Below are positions 63,623 to 64,000 of a stretch of 64,000 nucleotides of DNA, piece after piece (the first letter of the stretch is position 1; every line of letters begins with the position of its first letter). Source of the DNA: Dietzia alimentaria 72 (GTDB lineage Bacteria > Actinomycetota > Actinomycetes > Mycobacteriales > Mycobacteriaceae); NCBI RefSeq assembly GCF_000226215.1, contig NZ_AGFF01000008.1, forward strand, positions 124,001 through 188,000, read 5' to 3'. The position numbers and the translations under genes were made by a program. The notes under the pieces are model-generated. The model was not told the origin of the DNA. It did not search any database and was given only the letters and a program-made list of their open reading frames with translations.

Positions 63623-64000
63623 TCAGGCCCGTCGTTTTGTCGCAGCCGCCGCCAACGATCGGAGCTCGTCCCGCCCGTGATCGCTGACGGCCTCGGAGGA
63701 GATGGCGTCCAGCGCGCGATCGGTGAGCCCGTCTATCTCCGTCTCGACGGAGGCCACCGCGCCGGACTCCACGAGGATGCCGCGGGCCCGCTCGAGGGTC
63801 GTCGGCGTTGGTGCGGTCCCCAGCACGGACCGGAGGAAGTCGGCATCCACTCGCGGGGCCAGGGCGATGCCCCTGGCGAGTAGCAGAGTGCGTTTGCCCT
63901 CACGCAGGTCATCGCCAGAGGGCTTTCCGGTGATCTCGGGGTCGCCGAACACTCCGAGCATGTCATCGCGCAACTGGAATGCCTGGCCCACAGCTACGCC
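63623..64000 (-). CDS. Polyprenyl (geranylgeranyl) diphosphate synthase, C-terminal part
   Basis: The 3' portion of an isoprenyl diphosphate synthase; the 5' part lies beyond the window. The second aspartate-rich motif is complete: GQAFQLRDDMLGVFGDPEITGKPSGDDLREGKRT, which binds magnesium and isopentenyl diphosphate. The last residues form helices ending in DELRSLAAAATKRRA. It is syntenic with Rv2173 (idsA2), directly upstream of mptA, and would supply polyprenyl precursors, possibly for the polyprenyl phosphate donor used by the mannosyltransferase. Product chain length cannot be judged because the first Asp-rich motif is missing from view. Confidence 0.92.
   Translation of the reverse strand, partial: GVAVGQAFQLRDDMLGVFGDPEITGKPSGDDLREGKRTLLLARGIALAPRVDADFLRSVLGTAPTPTTLERARGILVESGAVASVETEIDGLTDRALDAISSEAVSDHGRDELRSLAAAATKRRA

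Overview
The window is GC-rich, densely packed chromosomal DNA of an actinobacterium of the order Mycobacteriales (formerly Corynebacteriales). It carries the actinobacterial QcrCAB/CtaC-CtaE-CtaF respiratory set, mycolata-type lipoglycan enzymes (PimB'- and MptA-like mannosyltransferases), a GlnA1-GlnE-GlnA2 cluster, a class II DAHP synthase and a PASTA kinase of the PknL type. From memory of the H37Rv map, gene content and order follow Mycobacterium tuberculosis Rv2239c back to Rv2173 almost throughout. Dietzia or a close relative is my best guess for the genus; that is inference. I see no insertion sequence, prophage, CRISPR array or rRNA. This is essentially a core-genome segment.

Layout. 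0-0.9 kb: DUF3052 gene, terminator and tRNA-Val. 1-3 kb (minus): HAD kinase-like protein (PtkA-like), low-molecular-weight tyrosine phosphatase (PtpA-like) and SURF1. 3.2-6.2 kb (plus): NIF3-like protein, coiled-coil zinc-ribbon protein, histidine phosphatase and RNase P RNA. 6.3-10 kb: a small protein, a Baeyer-Villiger-type monooxygenase, and on the minus strand panB with a proline iminopeptidase. 10-19.5 kb: nitrogen block glnA2-glnE and glnA1, with an EEP hydrolase, a lipoprotein and DUF1206 between them. 19.5-25 kb: RDD protein, DUF4191, lipA, lipB, sucB/dlaT (lipoate block). 25-33 kb: pepB, gcvT, ilvE, cobS, a cobU-cobT fusion, DUF3043, erpA-type Fe-S protein. 33-37.8 kb: adenosine kinase, asnB/ltsA, ctaC, ctaF. 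37.9-43.4 kb: an accessory insert of acyl-CoA dehydrogenase, KstD-like dehydrogenase and a Pif1-type helicase carrying exonuclease-like and BRCT regions. 43.5-47.9 kb: qcrB, qcrA, qcrC, ctaE. 48-64 kb: trpD, a DEDDh-GIY-YIG nuclease, a small CxxC protein, a c-di-AMP riboswitch with NlpC/P60 hydrolase, pimB', fadD15-like ligase, SRPBCC and ArsA-like proteins, acyltransferase, 3'-exoribonuclease, aroG, pknL, an Rv2175c-like regulator, mptA and the 3' part of a polyprenyl diphosphate synthase.

Shared logic. Several neighbouring sets form pathways or complexes: glutamine synthesis with its adenylyltransferase, lipoate synthesis and transfer beside a lipoylated E2, the late cobamide pathway, the bc1-aa3 supercomplex, envelope mannosides and peptidoglycan remodelling, and two signalling pairs (PtkA/PtpA-like, PknL/Rv2175c-like).

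Regulation. The strongest regulatory signals are a four-half-site GlnR-type operator upstream of glnA1, a ydaO-type c-di-AMP riboswitch before the NlpC/P60 gene, a 16-bp perfect palindrome in the ctaC leader, and a large set of TANNNT -10 hexamers placed 6-8 nt before start codons that lack a Shine-Dalgarno. The last group points to leaderless transcripts and fixes several start codons.
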